A stretch of 64,000 bases of DNA from Actinoalloteichus hymeniacidonis (GTDB lineage Bacteria > Actinomycetota > Actinomycetes > Mycobacteriales > Pseudonocardiaceae). Within the stretch, counting starts at the first letter, position 1. The number at the start of each line of letters is the position of its first letter. The stretch covers positions 5,208,001 through 5,272,000 of the forward strand of contig NZ_JACHIS010000001.1 in NCBI RefSeq assembly GCF_014203365.1. The letters are read 5' to 3'. Below the pieces are notes generated by a model that searched no databases, was not told the DNA's origin, and was given only the letters and a program-made list of their open reading frames with translations. The translations under genes and the position numbers were made by a program. Below are positions 7,678-16,959 of this stretch, one piece after another.

Positions 7678-9507
7678 TTGCGGTTTCGGGTTCTCGGCCC
7701 TTTCGATGTGGACGAAGCCCCGGATGGTCCGGTGTCGGCGGCGATGCCGCGCCGGGTTCTGGCGATGCTTCTGGTGAACTACAACCGCCCGGTGTCGATG
7801 GGGTCGCTCATCGACGAACTGTGGGAATCCGGACCGCCTCGGCTAGCGCGCAAGACCGTCCAGACCTACGTCTACCAGATCAGGCGACAACTCGGCGATG
7901 CCGGAAAGACGCTGATCGAGTCCCGGGCCGACGGTTACGTGCTCCGCCTTGCCGAGAATGAGCTGGACCTGCAGCAGTTCGATGCCACAGTCCGCCACGC
8001 TCGTGCGGCAATGGGCGACCAGGACACGGCTGAGGCGCTGGCCATGTTCCGGGAAGCCCTGGGGTTGTGGCGCGGTCGCGCCCTGGAGGACGTCGAACCC
8101 GGCAGTGCGCTGGCTGCTCGAATCGAGCACATCGAGCGGCAGCGCACGCAGGCCCACGCGGAAGCCGTCGATGCCGCAATGAAACTCGGCAGGTACCGCG
8201 AAGTCGTAGACGACCTCGCGCTGCTGACCCGTGAGCATCCGTTCCACGAGGGTTTCCATGTCCAGTTCATGACGGCGCTGGCTGGGGTTGGGGACCGTAG
8301 CCGTGCACTCGACGTGTTCGAAGGCCTTCGCAAGCGTCTCGGTGCCGAGCTTGGGCTGGATCCCTCGGATCGGTTGTCCGATCTTCACCTTGCGCTGCTC
8401 ACGAATGCTGTTCGTCTCGCGCCGGGGAACACGTCTTCGGGGAGGACGAGGGTCCTACCGGCGGAGTTACCGGCCGTGGCTGTCACTCCCGTCGGACGAG
8501 AAGACATCCTCACCAAGCTCACCGGGCTCCGCGAAAGCCGATCGAAGTCACCGGCCGTCGCTGTCCTCACGGGGCAGACCGGGATCGGCAAGACCCTGTT
8601 AGCAGTGCGTGCAGGGCACGATCTGCGTGCCGATTTTCCCGATGGACAGTTGTTCGCCCGGCTCGGTTCGGGCGACCCCTGCACCGTGCTCGGGTCGTTC
8701 CTGCGTTCGGTGGGCATCGCCGAGCACGAGATTCCCCCGAACCTGGCGGACCGAGAGCGCCTGTACCGGAGTTCGACCGCTGACCGGCGGATACTGGTTG
8801 TGCTGGACGACGCGAGTGACGCAGCGCAGGTACGACCGCTGCTACCGGCCGGCTCGGGCTGCGCCGTCATCGTCGCCGCTCGCACGCGGCTGGCCGGCCT
8901 CGACGGGGCCTCGGTGACCACCGTCGGCCCGTTGGGCCCGACCGAGGGCGTTGCGATGCTGGCCAGCCTGCTCGGTGCGGACCGCGTTGCCCGCGAGCCC
9001 GAGACTGCGACACGTCTGGTCCAGCTCTGCGAGGGTCTGCCGTTGGCGATTCGCGCGGCGGCGGAAAAACTCCTCGCGCGTCCGCTGTGGCCGATCGACG
9101 AACTGGCAACCCGGATGGAGGACCCCGCGCGGCGACTTCAGGAACTCGTCACCGGAGACCATGATCCCGCAGAACGATTCGAGGAGGCTTTCCACAGGTT
9201 CACACCGCCGTATCGGTGGGCGTTCCGGCGGCTCGTCTCGCTCGGGACGCAACCGTTCACCGTCGAGCAATCCGCGGCGATGCTCGGCGTCGACTCAGGC
9301 AGCGCGGAGTGCCCGCTGGCGGAACTGGTCGCCGCACACGCGCTGATGGTCGTCGGGATTGGCGAGGATGGATCAACACTTTTCCGGTTTCCCGAGCTGA
9401 TGCGACTGCATGTTCTCACCCATCACGACGAGACGCGGCCGCCGGAGTGTCTCCCAACCGATGTCCGGGAGTGGACCGGAGCCAGGATTCCGGCGGCCGC
9501 CGTCTGA
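7678..9507 (+). CDS. AfsR/SARP family regulator with NB-ARC domain
   Basis: 609 residues. Domains in order: OmpR-type winged helix (about 1-95, starting RFRVLGPFDV), bacterial transcriptional activation domain (about 100-245, ELDLQQFDATV onward), then a STAND NTPase module with P-loop GQTGIGKT (299-306), Walker B ILVVLDD and a GLPLAI motif. The usual C-terminal TPR array of AfsR is missing; the protein stops about 200 residues after the NTPase core. Such regulators activate secondary-metabolite promoters, with the NTPase part gating activity. TTG start, GAGGGTGA upstream. Its target could be the neighbouring SDR/MFS pair. Confidence 0.88.
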   Translation: MRFRVLGPFDVDEAPDGPVSAAMPRRVLAMLLVNYNRPVSMGSLIDELWESGPPRLARKTVQTYVYQIRRQLGDAGKTLIESRADGYVLRLAENELDLQQFDATVRHARAAMGDQDTAEALAMFREALGLWRGRALEDVEPGSALAARIEHIERQRTQAHAEAVDAAMKLGRYREVVDDLALLTREHPFHEGFHVQFMTALAGVGDRSRALDVFEGLRKRLGAELGLDPSDRLSDLHLALLTNAVRLAPGNTSSGRTRVLPAELPAVAVTPVGREDILTKLTGLRESRSKSPAVAVLTGQTGIGKTLLAVRAGHDLRADFPDGQLFARLGSGDPCTVLGSFLRSVGIAEHEIPPNLADRERLYRSSTADRRILVVLDDASDAAQVRPLLPAGSGCAVIVAARTRLAGLDGASVTTVGPLGPTEGVAMLASLLGADRVAREPETATRLVQLCEGLPLAIRAAAEKLLARPLWPIDELATRMEDPARRLQELVTGDHDPAERFEEAFHRFTPPYRWAFRRLVSLGTQPFTVEQSAAMLGVDSGSAECPLAELVAAHALMVVGIGEDGSTLFRFPELMRLHVLTHHDETRPPECLPTDVREWTGARIPAAAV

Positions 9508-9515
9508 GGTGTTCG

Positions 9516-10250
9516 TTAGGACAGACCGCCAGAGGCGCCGATGGTCTGGCCGGTGATCCACCGCGCTTCGTCTGAGGCGAGGAACGCGACGACTTCGGCG
9601 ATGTCCTCGGGGTTTCCGATGCGCCCGAGCGGGGTCATCTGAACGATGGACTGGGCGTTCTCCCGAATCTCCGGGCGCAGGCCGTCGGTGTCGGTGAGGC
9701 CCGGCAGCACGGCGTTGACCGTCACGTCGCGTGCGCCGAGTTCCTTGGCGAGCGAGAAGGTCAGCTGCTCCACCGCCGCCTTGGTACCGGCGTAGACACC
9801 GATGAACGGCATCGTGACGCGGGTGTTTCCCGTGGAGATGTTGACGATCCGGCCGTTGTCGGACACCAGTCCGGCGGCGTGCTTCATCACCAAGAACGAG
9901 CCCTTGAAGTTCACTGCGACCGTGCGGTCGAAGTCGGCTTCGTCGGTCTCCGCGATCGGGGCGACGAGGTTGATGCCGATGTTGTTGACGACGATGTCAA
10001 GACCGCCCAGCGCTGAAGTGGTCTCGGAGAACAGTCTGCCGACGTCGGCCGCATCGCCCAGATCGGCCCGAACGGCGAACGCTGTGCCGCCGGCATCGGT
10101 GATGGACTCGACAAGTGACTCGGCGGCCTGCCGGTCCTGGTGATAGTTGATGACGACGCTGGCTCCGCGGGCGGCAAGCACCGTGGCGATGGCTCGGCCG
10201 ATCCCGCGCGAACCCGCCGTGACGAGCGCGTTCTTTCCTACAAGGTTCAT
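9516..10250 (-). CDS. SDR family oxidoreductase
   Basis: The 244-residue classical short-chain dehydrogenase is FabG-like. It has the dinucleotide-binding GSRGIGRA loop near residue 13 (VTAGSRGIGRAIA), the NNIGI motif, catalytic Ser and YxxxK (YAGTKAAVEQL), and the C-terminal ITGQTIGASGG. HQD after the second strand (INYHQDR) hints at NADP preference. The start is the ATG at 10250, where the family begins (MNLVGKNALV); 50 further upstream codons carry no homology. Divergent from the MFS gene and tail to tail with the AfsR-like gene, 8 bp apart. Confidence 0.9.
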   Translation of the reverse strand: MNLVGKNALVTAGSRGIGRAIATVLAARGASVVINYHQDRQAAESLVESITDAGGTAFAVRADLGDAADVGRLFSETTSALGGLDIVVNNIGINLVAPIAETDEADFDRTVAVNFKGSFLVMKHAAGLVSDNGRIVNISTGNTRVTMPFIGVYAGTKAAVEQLTFSLAKELGARDVTVNAVLPGLTDTDGLRPEIRENAQSIVQMTPLGRIGNPEDIAEVVAFLASDEARWITGQTIGASGGLS

Positions 10251-10442
10251 CTGTGTGGTTCTCCACTTGCTGAGGGCAGGTATTGCGCCCTCACCTTCGC
10301 GATCTGCGTTCAAGCCCCGGTCAAGGACGAACCAGTAGCCGCCGGAACAGTCGGCCGGTGCTCGGCCTTGGTCCGTCCTTGGTCGGCCCCTGGCCGACAC
10401 CCGCGATCGTCGAACCGAATGACCGACGATTGAGGAGAGCGG

Positions 10443-10511
10443 ATGACCTTGCCGCCAGCACGCACCGAGACGACGTGCCCGACGACGTACGCATCACGGG
10501 ACGAGCGGTGA
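10443..10511 (+). CDS. Leader ORF coupled to the MFS gene
   Basis: A 22-codon ORF (ATG at 10443, TGA at 10509-10511) starts with MTLPPAR and ends YASRDER. It has a strong ribosome site, GAGGAG, five bases before the ATG. Its stop overlaps the MFS start as GTGA, while that GTG has no clear ribosome site of its own. This is the layout of a translationally coupled leader peptide. Drug-efflux and resistance genes are sometimes controlled by such leaders through ribosome stalling. No function beyond coupling can be claimed. Confidence 0.55.
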   Translation: MTLPPARTETTCPTTYASRDER

Positions 10512-11680
10512 ACCGGACGATCACGGTGCTCATGCTCAGCCTGTTCACCGTCGGGAGTGCTGAGTTCGTCATCGCGGGCCTACTGCCCAGCATCGCCACC
10601 GACCTCGACGTGACCATCTACGCTGCCGGGATGCTGGTGAGCGCCTATGCGATCGCCATCGTGCTCGCCGGGCCTGCGATCACATTACTGACCGCGCGGT
10701 TCTCGCGTAGGCCGCTGATGCTCGGGTTGATGATCTTGTTTGTCGCCGGAAATGCGCTCGGTGCTATCGCGCCAACGTACGAGATTCTGCTGATCAGCCG
10801 GATCGCCAGCGCACTGACGCACTGCACCTTCTTCGCGCTCGCGCTGGTGATCGGCGCGGGCGCGGTGCCTGCTCACAAGCAGGGCGCCGCGATCGCCCGG
10901 CTGGCGATCGGCCTGAACATGGCCAATGTGCTCGGGGTCCCGCTGGGCACACTGCTTGCGGCTAGTTGGGGCTGGCGGTCCACCCTGTGGGCCGTTGCCG
11001 CCCTGGGGGCACTCGCGCTCGTGCTGGTCAGGGTGGTGATCCCCGCTCCAGAGGGAATACAGCGGACCGGGAAGGACTCCGTCGTCGGAGAACTCCGGGT
11101 ACTGCGTCGCAGGCCGGTGCTGATGGCGATCGCGATGAGCGCTCTGAGCTGCGGTGGTGTCTTCGCTGCCTACACGTTCATCGCCCCCATCCTCGAGAAT
11201 CTCAGCGGATACCCCGCGCAGGCAACCGGCGGCCTACTGCTGCTATTCGGACTCGGCGCATTCACCGGCAGCATCATCGGAGGCCGACTCACCGATCGGA
11301 CGCTTCTACCTTCGCTGACCGGCGTCCTCGCCGCCGTTCCCGTCGTGCTCGCCCTCTACGCACTGCTCGCCACCAACCGCTGGCCATCTGCGGTCGGACT
11401 GTTCGTCTTCGGCCTGTCCTTCGGCGCGATCCTTCCCGCTCTCCAGGCTCGGGTGATGCGTTCCGCCGGTTCGGACGCACCGACACTCGCACTCGCCGTC
11501 AACATCGCCGCAATGAACATCGGCATCGCCTTCGGATCCTGGCTCGGCGGAACCATCCTCGACCAGGGCCACGGCCTGCAGTTCGTCATTCTCGCTGGAG
11601 CGGTCATCGCCGCAGCAGGTTTCCTTCTCGCCCTCGCCGAGCTGCTGAAAGAGCGTCGAATCAAGGAGATGACCGGATGA
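10508..11680 (+). CDS. MFS transporter, DHA1-type efflux
   Basis: 390 residues with twelve predicted membrane segments in two halves. The first helix reads LFTVGSAEFVIAGLLP, as in AraJ/CmlR-like 12-helix drug efflux proteins, and the loop after helix 2 has RFSRRPLML. It likely exports a hydrophobic compound by proton antiport. The GTG at 10508 overlaps the stop of a 22-codon leader ORF. Frames open further upstream but lack family similarity. Located divergent from an SDR and downstream of an AfsR-like regulator, suggesting a small export or detoxification cassette. Confidence 0.87.
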   Translation: MNRTITVLMLSLFTVGSAEFVIAGLLPSIATDLDVTIYAAGMLVSAYAIAIVLAGPAITLLTARFSRRPLMLGLMILFVAGNALGAIAPTYEILLISRIASALTHCTFFALALVIGAGAVPAHKQGAAIARLAIGLNMANVLGVPLGTLLAASWGWRSTLWAVAALGALALVLVRVVIPAPEGIQRTGKDSVVGELRVLRRRPVLMAIAMSALSCGGVFAAYTFIAPILENLSGYPAQATGGLLLLFGLGAFTGSIIGGRLTDRTLLPSLTGVLAAVPVVLALYALLATNRWPSAVGLFVFGLSFGAILPALQARVMRSAGSDAPTLALAVNIAAMNIGIAFGSWLGGTILDQGHGLQFVILAGAVIAAAGFLLALAELLKERRIKEMTG

Positions 11681-11756
11681 AGGAGAGGCGCGCGGGAAGG
11701 TCGTCGTCATCACCGCCACTCACACCAGCCGGTCCGGAACGAACCGCACGAAACCC

Positions 11757-11874
11757 GCACCGTGGGGCCTGCGGGGGTCGGCCCCGCAATATCGTCGCGA
11801 AACGCACAAGGCGAGTGCTCGCCACGAGCACTCGCCATTCATGCGTGAAGCTGGGGGATCGAACCACTGACCCT
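11757..11874. repeat. tRNA-Ala 3'-flank copy with degenerate tRNA end
   Basis: This stretch repeats the region just 3' of the tRNA-Ala gene at 18338. It starts GCACCGTGGGGCCTGCGGG, keeps the terminator hairpin (GGCGAGTGCTC...GAGCACTCGCC, 11810-11837) without its A/T run, then has a decayed version of the tRNA 3' end (AGCTGGGGGATCGAACCACTG) at about 11849-11870. It is a diverged copy about 6.5 kb from the intact gene, in the same orientation. Such paired copies are usual at integration sites of mobile elements. No integrase is visible between them. Confidence 0.6.
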
Positions 11875-11883
11875 AGCTTCGGA

Positions 11884-12735
11884 TCAGAGCACTATGTCGG
11901 CCAGGCGGGTGATCTCGTCGAGGTCGTCGGTTCCTGGGCTGAGGATCAGTTCGTCGGCGCCCAGGGCCTCGAATTGCTTGACGGCGTCGCGCAGTGATTC
12001 CGCGTCGGTGTGCACGTTGTCAACGACGAGGTCCTGGAATTGGCCGGTAGCGGCGTAGTAATCGGCGATGTTGGCCCGACCTCGGTCGGGATCTCCTAGC
12101 GCGAAGTAGTTGAGGCCGATCAGCCGGGGCTGTCCCGACCGCCCGGCCGCCTGCCACGCGGCACGGGCGGCATCGAAAGCGCCGGACGCCAGGTCGGCAG
12201 GCACCGATCCGGCTATGTAACCGTCTGACGACGTGGCCATCCGGCGGAAGGCGGCCGGGGTGTTGGCGCCGAACAGCAGCGGCACCTGCCGTCCTCCGGC
12301 CGGAACTGCCGGGTTCGGGCTTCCCGGAATGGGTTCGCCTGCCCATATCGACCGGTAGGTCGCCAGGTCGCGGTCCATCCGGGCCCCCCGATCCCGGGGT
12401 CCGTGCCCGGGCACGACGAAATCGTCCTCGCGGATGCCCACCCCGAGGCCGAGAGTGAGCCGGCCGTTGGAGACCCCGTCGATCGACGCTGCCTCCTTGG
12501 CCAACAGTGCGCCCGGCCAAGTGGTCGCCACCATCACCTGGCTGAGTAGCCCGATCGTGGTGGTGGCCCCGGCGGCCGCAGCAAGGGCGACGGTGTCCAT
12601 CACACCCGGATAAGCGACCCGACCGGTGGTGCCCAGCGTGGCGAAACCCGCTTCCTCCGCTCGACGTGCCCAGGCGGGAATCACCGGGGCGTGGACGTCG
12701 CGGACCTGGTTGGGTAAACCGATGCCGATGCGCAT
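11884..12735 (-). CDS. LLM class F420-dependent oxidoreductase
   Basis: The 283-residue luciferase-like TIM barrel has MRIGIGLPN at the first strand, RAEEAGF-type helix (ARRAEEAGFATLGT), a LGLGVGIREDDF loop binding the F420 phosphate, and PLLFGANTPAAFRRM. These fit actinobacterial F420-dependent oxidoreductases acting on unknown small substrates. The ATG at 12735 starts exactly at strand 1. It is followed downstream by the decayed tRNA end and lies inside the interval bracketed by tRNA-flank repeats. Probably independent of the neighbouring AfsR-like gene (100-bp gap). Confidence 0.88.
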   Translation of the reverse strand: MRIGIGLPNQVRDVHAPVIPAWARRAEEAGFATLGTTGRVAYPGVMDTVALAAAAGATTTIGLLSQVMVATTWPGALLAKEAASIDGVSNGRLTLGLGVGIREDDFVVPGHGPRDRGARMDRDLATYRSIWAGEPIPGSPNPAVPAGGRQVPLLFGANTPAAFRRMATSSDGYIAGSVPADLASGAFDAARAAWQAAGRSGQPRLIGLNYFALGDPDRGRANIADYYAATGQFQDLVVDNVHTDAESLRDAVKQFEALGADELILSPGTDDLDEITRLADIVL

Positions 12736-12836
12736 GAAGATGCTCCTTGGCTGGTGCGGGTGTCGACGTTGCACGGGCCGTGGACCGGCTCGCCCGGTGA
12801 TCATGGCCGGACTCCTATACAGCCCGGTTACAACCG

Positions 12837-15521
12837 TCAGACAGTACGCCCCGGGCCGGTCAGGATGGCGACAGCGTCGTTGGGCGTCGGCGCCTGTGTG
12901 GGAGGAGGGCCCTCGTACCAGCCGTGCGGCACGATCGACTGGAGGTAGCGGCCGGTCGGCCGGATGCCGCTCTGTGCCTGGTGAAAATGGACGATGTTGC
13001 GAAGCAGCGCTGCACCGGCCGCGTCGCCAGCCGCATCCAGGGCCAGCGCACCGTTGTGCAGTACGGCCAGCTGGTTGCTCAGGTCACCTTCGTCGAGGAA
13101 GCGCCGCAGCGAGGTCCGCAGCAGGGGCAGCGCTTCGCCGTCCCTCGAATCGATCAGGGTCTGGGCGAGCATGAGTTCGCTGAGCGCGGCCGTCCAAACC
13201 AGCCCGGAGGCGTCGGCGAGCTGCACGGCGGCCCGCAGCCGGTGCCTGCCGTCGGTGATCCGGCCGCCGGTGACAAGGGCTGCGCCCCATGCCATCGAGG
13301 CAGCCGCGATCAGCCAGGTGGTCTGCGTCTCGGTGGCGATGGCGTGCGCCTCGGCCGCCGCGGTCAGCGCGATCACCGGGTCGCCGCCCGGTAGCTGGAC
13401 CAGCGCCTGGTAGTAGCGGACCTCGGCGAGCAGGCTGCGAAGCCCCGGGCGCAGGCTCACCGCCAGGAACGCCTCGGACAGCATGCGCCGTGCCGTGGTG
13501 ACGTCGCCGGTGTAGTACAACAGGCCGGCCGAGGAGGTCTTGGCCCGCACGACGTCGCCGAGCGGGGCGTCCGGCGCGGCGGCCAGGGCTGCGGTCAGCA
13601 CCCGGTTGCCCTCGGCGAGCAGGCCGCTGCGGATCCAGAACCACATGAGCCGCGCGGCCGTACGCAATGCCTCGACCGGGGCATGCGTCAGGTCGTGCGC
13701 GAGCCCCGCGCGCAAATTCGGCAACTCCAGACGCAGCGCCGCCATCGTGGTCGCGGACCGCACGCCCTGCAGATCCCCCACAGCCCGGGCGACGAGCTCA
13801 CGGACCCAGACGGCATGGGCGGTCCGGGTCGCCGCCGGATCTCTGTCCACGGACCGGCAGTACGCCCGGATCGTCTCCAGCATCCGGTAGCGCGCCGTGC
13901 TGCCGCCGGTCTCGGCGGTGACCACGGACTGGTCGACCAGCGAGACGAGCGCGCGGAGCCCGGCGGCGGAGGCCGCAGCCTCCAGCGGAAAGCCACCCTC
14001 ATACGGCCAGAGCTGCACCGCGAGGTCACGCTCCTCGACGGAGAGGAGATCGAAGCTCCAGGCAACGGCGTCCTGCAACGTCGCGTGCGGGGTCATCGTG
14101 CCGTGCGGGATCCGGCCCAGCACGGTGAAACGGTCGTCCAGATGCTCGATCAGCGTCCGTACACCGAAGGTCCGCACCCGCGCCGCCGCCAGTTCCAGTG
14201 CCAGCGGCAGACGGTCCAGCGCGTCGGCGAGGCGGCGCAGATCCTGGCGGTCGACGTCCTGTTCGGACCAGCTGGGCCGGCCAGCGCGGATGCGATCGGT
14301 CAGCAGCGTCACGGCGTCGTCGGCGGCCAGCGGCTCGAGTGGCAGGTTGTGCTCACCGTCAACGCCGAGCGGGCTGCGGCTGGTGGCCACCACCCGCAAC
14401 GCGGGAATCCGGTCGAGCAGGTTGACGACGAGCCGGGCCACCTCCCCGGCGAGGTGCTCGCAGTTGTCGAGCACCAAGGGTTCCCCGCGCAGGCGCAGCC
14501 GCTTGACGAGCGCCTCGTACGGATCCCCGGCGAACTCGGTGACACCGACCGCTGCGGCGACCGCAGAGACCAGGGGCGCGGGGTCGGTCACATCGGCGAG
14601 CCGGACGACGGCGTTTCGCCCGGCCCATTCCACGGCCAGGCGGGTCTTGCCCGCCCCTGCGGGTCCGACGACGGTGACGAGCCGGTGCATGCCGACGAGA
14701 CGGTCCAGCAGGGCCAGGTCGGCGTCGCGGCCGATGAACGACGACAGCGGCCGATCACCGGGCGTCGCGGCCGCGGCGCCAGTGGCCGCCAGGGCCGGGT
14801 CCTGTGCCAGGATCCGGCCTTCGAGCTGACGTAACTCTGGTCCGGGGTCGACACCCAGTTCCTCGGCGAGCAGGGTCCGGACCCGGCGCACCGCGTTCAG
14901 GGCGTCGGCCTGGCGTCCCGAACGATAGAGCGCCAGCGCCAGTAACTGCCAACGGCGTTCGCGGTACGGCGCGGCGTGCACCAGCAGCTCGAGTACGGCC
15001 ACCGCACCTGCGTGGTCGCCGGCTTCCAGCAGCGCCGCAGCACTCTCCTCCTGGGCGCTGTCGTGCTGTTCCACCAGGGCGGCACGGATCGCGGTCGTCC
15101 ACTCGTCGTCGGCCAGGTCCTCGTACGGTTCCCCGCGCCACAACCGCAGCGCCGCATCGAAGGCCTCGTGCGCATCGGCGGGGCGGTCGCCTGCCACCAA
15201 TGCACGGGCGCGAGCGAGGTGGCCGCGAAACCGTGTGACGTCGGTATCGGGGGCGAGGAGCCGATAGCCACTGGCGGAGCGCTGCAACGCCGTGCCCGGC
15301 AGCACCCGGCGCAGCCGGGAGACGTACACCTGCAGGGCGCCTGCGGAATTGCGTGGCCGACGGTCACCCCACAGTCCTTCGGCCAGGCTGTCGTCCGAGA
15401 CCGGTTGCCCTTCCGCAGCGAGCAGAATCGCCAGTAGCCTCCGAGGCAGCGGGCCCCCGACATTGATCAGCTGATCCCCCGCACGGACCTCGAATGGACC
15501 CAGCACCGCGAACGTCAGCAC
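12837..15521 (-). CDS. AfsR/SARP-like STAND regulator with TPR-type C-terminus
   Basis: 894 residues from the GTG at 15521, where homology begins (LTFAVLGPFEVRAG). It has a winged helix (1-95), BTAD (about 100-245), an NTPase core with P-loop GPAGAGKT near residue 285, LVLDNCEHL as Walker B and LPLALELAAARV, then some 400 residues of helical repeats ending in AGAALLRN and VPHGWYEG text. It resembles large ATP-binding SARP/LuxR-type pathway activators. The hemerythrin gene is divergent, 104 bp away. Upstream in-frame codons to 15746 overlap that gene on the other strand and were not used. Confidence 0.88.
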   Translation of the reverse strand: MLTFAVLGPFEVRAGDQLINVGGPLPRRLLAILLAAEGQPVSDDSLAEGLWGDRRPRNSAGALQVYVSRLRRVLPGTALQRSASGYRLLAPDTDVTRFRGHLARARALVAGDRPADAHEAFDAALRLWRGEPYEDLADDEWTTAIRAALVEQHDSAQEESAAALLEAGDHAGAVAVLELLVHAAPYRERRWQLLALALYRSGRQADALNAVRRVRTLLAEELGVDPGPELRQLEGRILAQDPALAATGAAAATPGDRPLSSFIGRDADLALLDRLVGMHRLVTVVGPAGAGKTRLAVEWAGRNAVVRLADVTDPAPLVSAVAAAVGVTEFAGDPYEALVKRLRLRGEPLVLDNCEHLAGEVARLVVNLLDRIPALRVVATSRSPLGVDGEHNLPLEPLAADDAVTLLTDRIRAGRPSWSEQDVDRQDLRRLADALDRLPLALELAAARVRTFGVRTLIEHLDDRFTVLGRIPHGTMTPHATLQDAVAWSFDLLSVEERDLAVQLWPYEGGFPLEAAASAAGLRALVSLVDQSVVTAETGGSTARYRMLETIRAYCRSVDRDPAATRTAHAVWVRELVARAVGDLQGVRSATTMAALRLELPNLRAGLAHDLTHAPVEALRTAARLMWFWIRSGLLAEGNRVLTAALAAAPDAPLGDVVRAKTSSAGLLYYTGDVTTARRMLSEAFLAVSLRPGLRSLLAEVRYYQALVQLPGGDPVIALTAAAEAHAIATETQTTWLIAAASMAWGAALVTGGRITDGRHRLRAAVQLADASGLVWTAALSELMLAQTLIDSRDGEALPLLRTSLRRFLDEGDLSNQLAVLHNGALALDAAGDAAGAALLRNIVHFHQAQSGIRPTGRYLQSIVPHGWYEGPPPTQAPTPNDAVAILTGPGRTV

Positions 15522-15624
15522 CGCACCATGTAAGCCCAATTCACTGTCGGCGGACAACTGGCGCGGTGGCCGCCCGTATCCGTGTTGTATGCGGTTTGCA
15601 AGGTGCGGCCTCGAAGCTGCGATC

Positions 15625-16299
15625 ATGAACAACGAGAAGATGGCCGACAGCCGCGACATGATCGGCGCGCACGACGCTATGCGGCGGCAGTTCGGCGCGC
15701 TGCCCAAGCTGATCGCCGGTGTGTCGGCGGGTGACGCGGACGGCACCGCCGTTGTCGCAGGCCACGTCCTGATGATGGTCGACTTCCTACACGCCCATCA
15801 CACCAGCGAGGACGACCACGTGTGGCCCCGGCTGAGGGAACGCTGCCCCGACGACGTAGGGCCCCTCATCGAGACGATGGACGAGCAGCACGCCTTCATC
15901 GACGGTGAGCTGGAGGCGCTCGCTGCGGGCGGCCGGTCTTGGTTGGCCTCCGCCGACGCCACTGACCGAGATGCCGTCGCCGCCGTCGCGGAGCGTCTGT
16001 TGCCTGCGCTGTACGAGCATCTGGCGCTGGAGGAGGAGCGGATCCTGCCGCTCATCGATCGCCACCTGACCGAACGCGAGTGGAAGGCGACCGTCGAGGC
16101 GTCCTTCGGCAAGGTGACCTTCGCGCGACGTCTGTTGATGCTGGGAATGGCCCTGCACGGAGCGAGCGAGGAGCAGGCCCAACTCCTGCGCGCCGCCGTC
16201 CCCGCCGTCGTCTGGCATGCCGGTCGCCCGCTCGGGACCCGTCTCTATCGCACCCACCGCAAGCGCCTGGCCGCCGCCAGCCGGGGTTCGGATCGCTGA
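15625..16299 (+). CDS. Hemerythrin domain-containing protein
   Basis: The 224-residue protein is a four-helix hemerythrin. Metal ligands are visible in order: His in MIGAHDAMRR, HAHHTSEDDHVW, DEQHAFIDGE, and EHLALEEERILP. Together these supply the His and acidic residues of a di-iron site. Actinobacterial cytosolic members are linked to oxygen, NO or redox sensing. The C-terminal 60 residues are an extra helical extension. The ATG at 15625 is preferred to an earlier frame start because the fold begins here. Confidence 0.88.
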   Translation: MNNEKMADSRDMIGAHDAMRRQFGALPKLIAGVSAGDADGTAVVAGHVLMMVDFLHAHHTSEDDHVWPRLRERCPDDVGPLIETMDEQHAFIDGELEALAAGGRSWLASADATDRDAVAAVAERLLPALYEHLALEEERILPLIDRHLTEREWKATVEASFGKVTFARRLLMLGMALHGASEEQAQLLRAAVPAVVWHAGRPLGTRLYRTHRKRLAAASRGSDR

Positions 16300-16959
16300 T
16301 CCTCGACCACTCGCGCGCGCGAGTTTGCGCTGCGGCTGCGATCTCGTATTGCTTCGGACGGTCGCCAGGGCCGACGTTCTTGGCCGTCAGCGCCAGAGAG
16401 CCGCCGACCGCTCCAACGCGGTGATCGGCGAGCACCAAGCCGCTTTCCGCAACCGTCTCCTCCGCTCGCTTCGGATAGGACGTCCCCACACACCTGGACA
16501 CCGCTCGGCGCGACTCTGTTCTAGGCCATCGCCGCGCTGGTGACCTGGACCCGCGAGCATCACGGGCCGGTCGTCGCGCGCGCGCCGCCGACGACGATCG
16601 GCAGAGTGGCAGCCGCAGTCCGGTTCGTCATGCGCCCCATTGCAAGCAGCAGAAGGGCCACCCGCGCGCAGCGAGTGGCCCTTTCGGCTTCCCTGTTCAA
16701 GGCATCGACGCGGGCAAGGCCCCTGCAATGCCCTCCAGGGTGGAGCCGAGGCGACTCGGGCCCCCGCACTGCCGCCGTGCGGCAATTCCCGTACTGACCG
16801 GCGAGAAAAGAAGGACATCACGTCAAACGGTGTCGCCGATTCCGGTTGCCGCAGGCAGCGGAACGCACAGCCACTCGCAGACGCCTCGGCATACTCGGCG
16901 ACAGCGCGGACGGGACGCGACCGTCGGACATCCGACCGGCCCGCCGTGGTGGGCCTGCG
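16300..16959. other. Gene-poor stretch with one hairpin
   Basis: No frame here shows recognisable homology or good codon structure. The only clear structure is a hairpin AAGGGCCAC (16653-16661) / GTGGCCCTT (16675-16683) with a 13-base loop, followed by TTCGGCTT, which could be a terminator. It may hold decayed DNA, but no parent gene could be recognised. Confidence 0.5.

Noticed and set aside
11681-11756. Possible start of another SDR (frame reading KVVVIT)
   Set aside because: No Gly-rich loop follows, and the frame runs into the tRNA-flank repeat; at most a tiny remnant.
16300-16959. Transposase or integrase remnant
   Set aside because: No catalytic motif, terminal repeat or homology could be seen.
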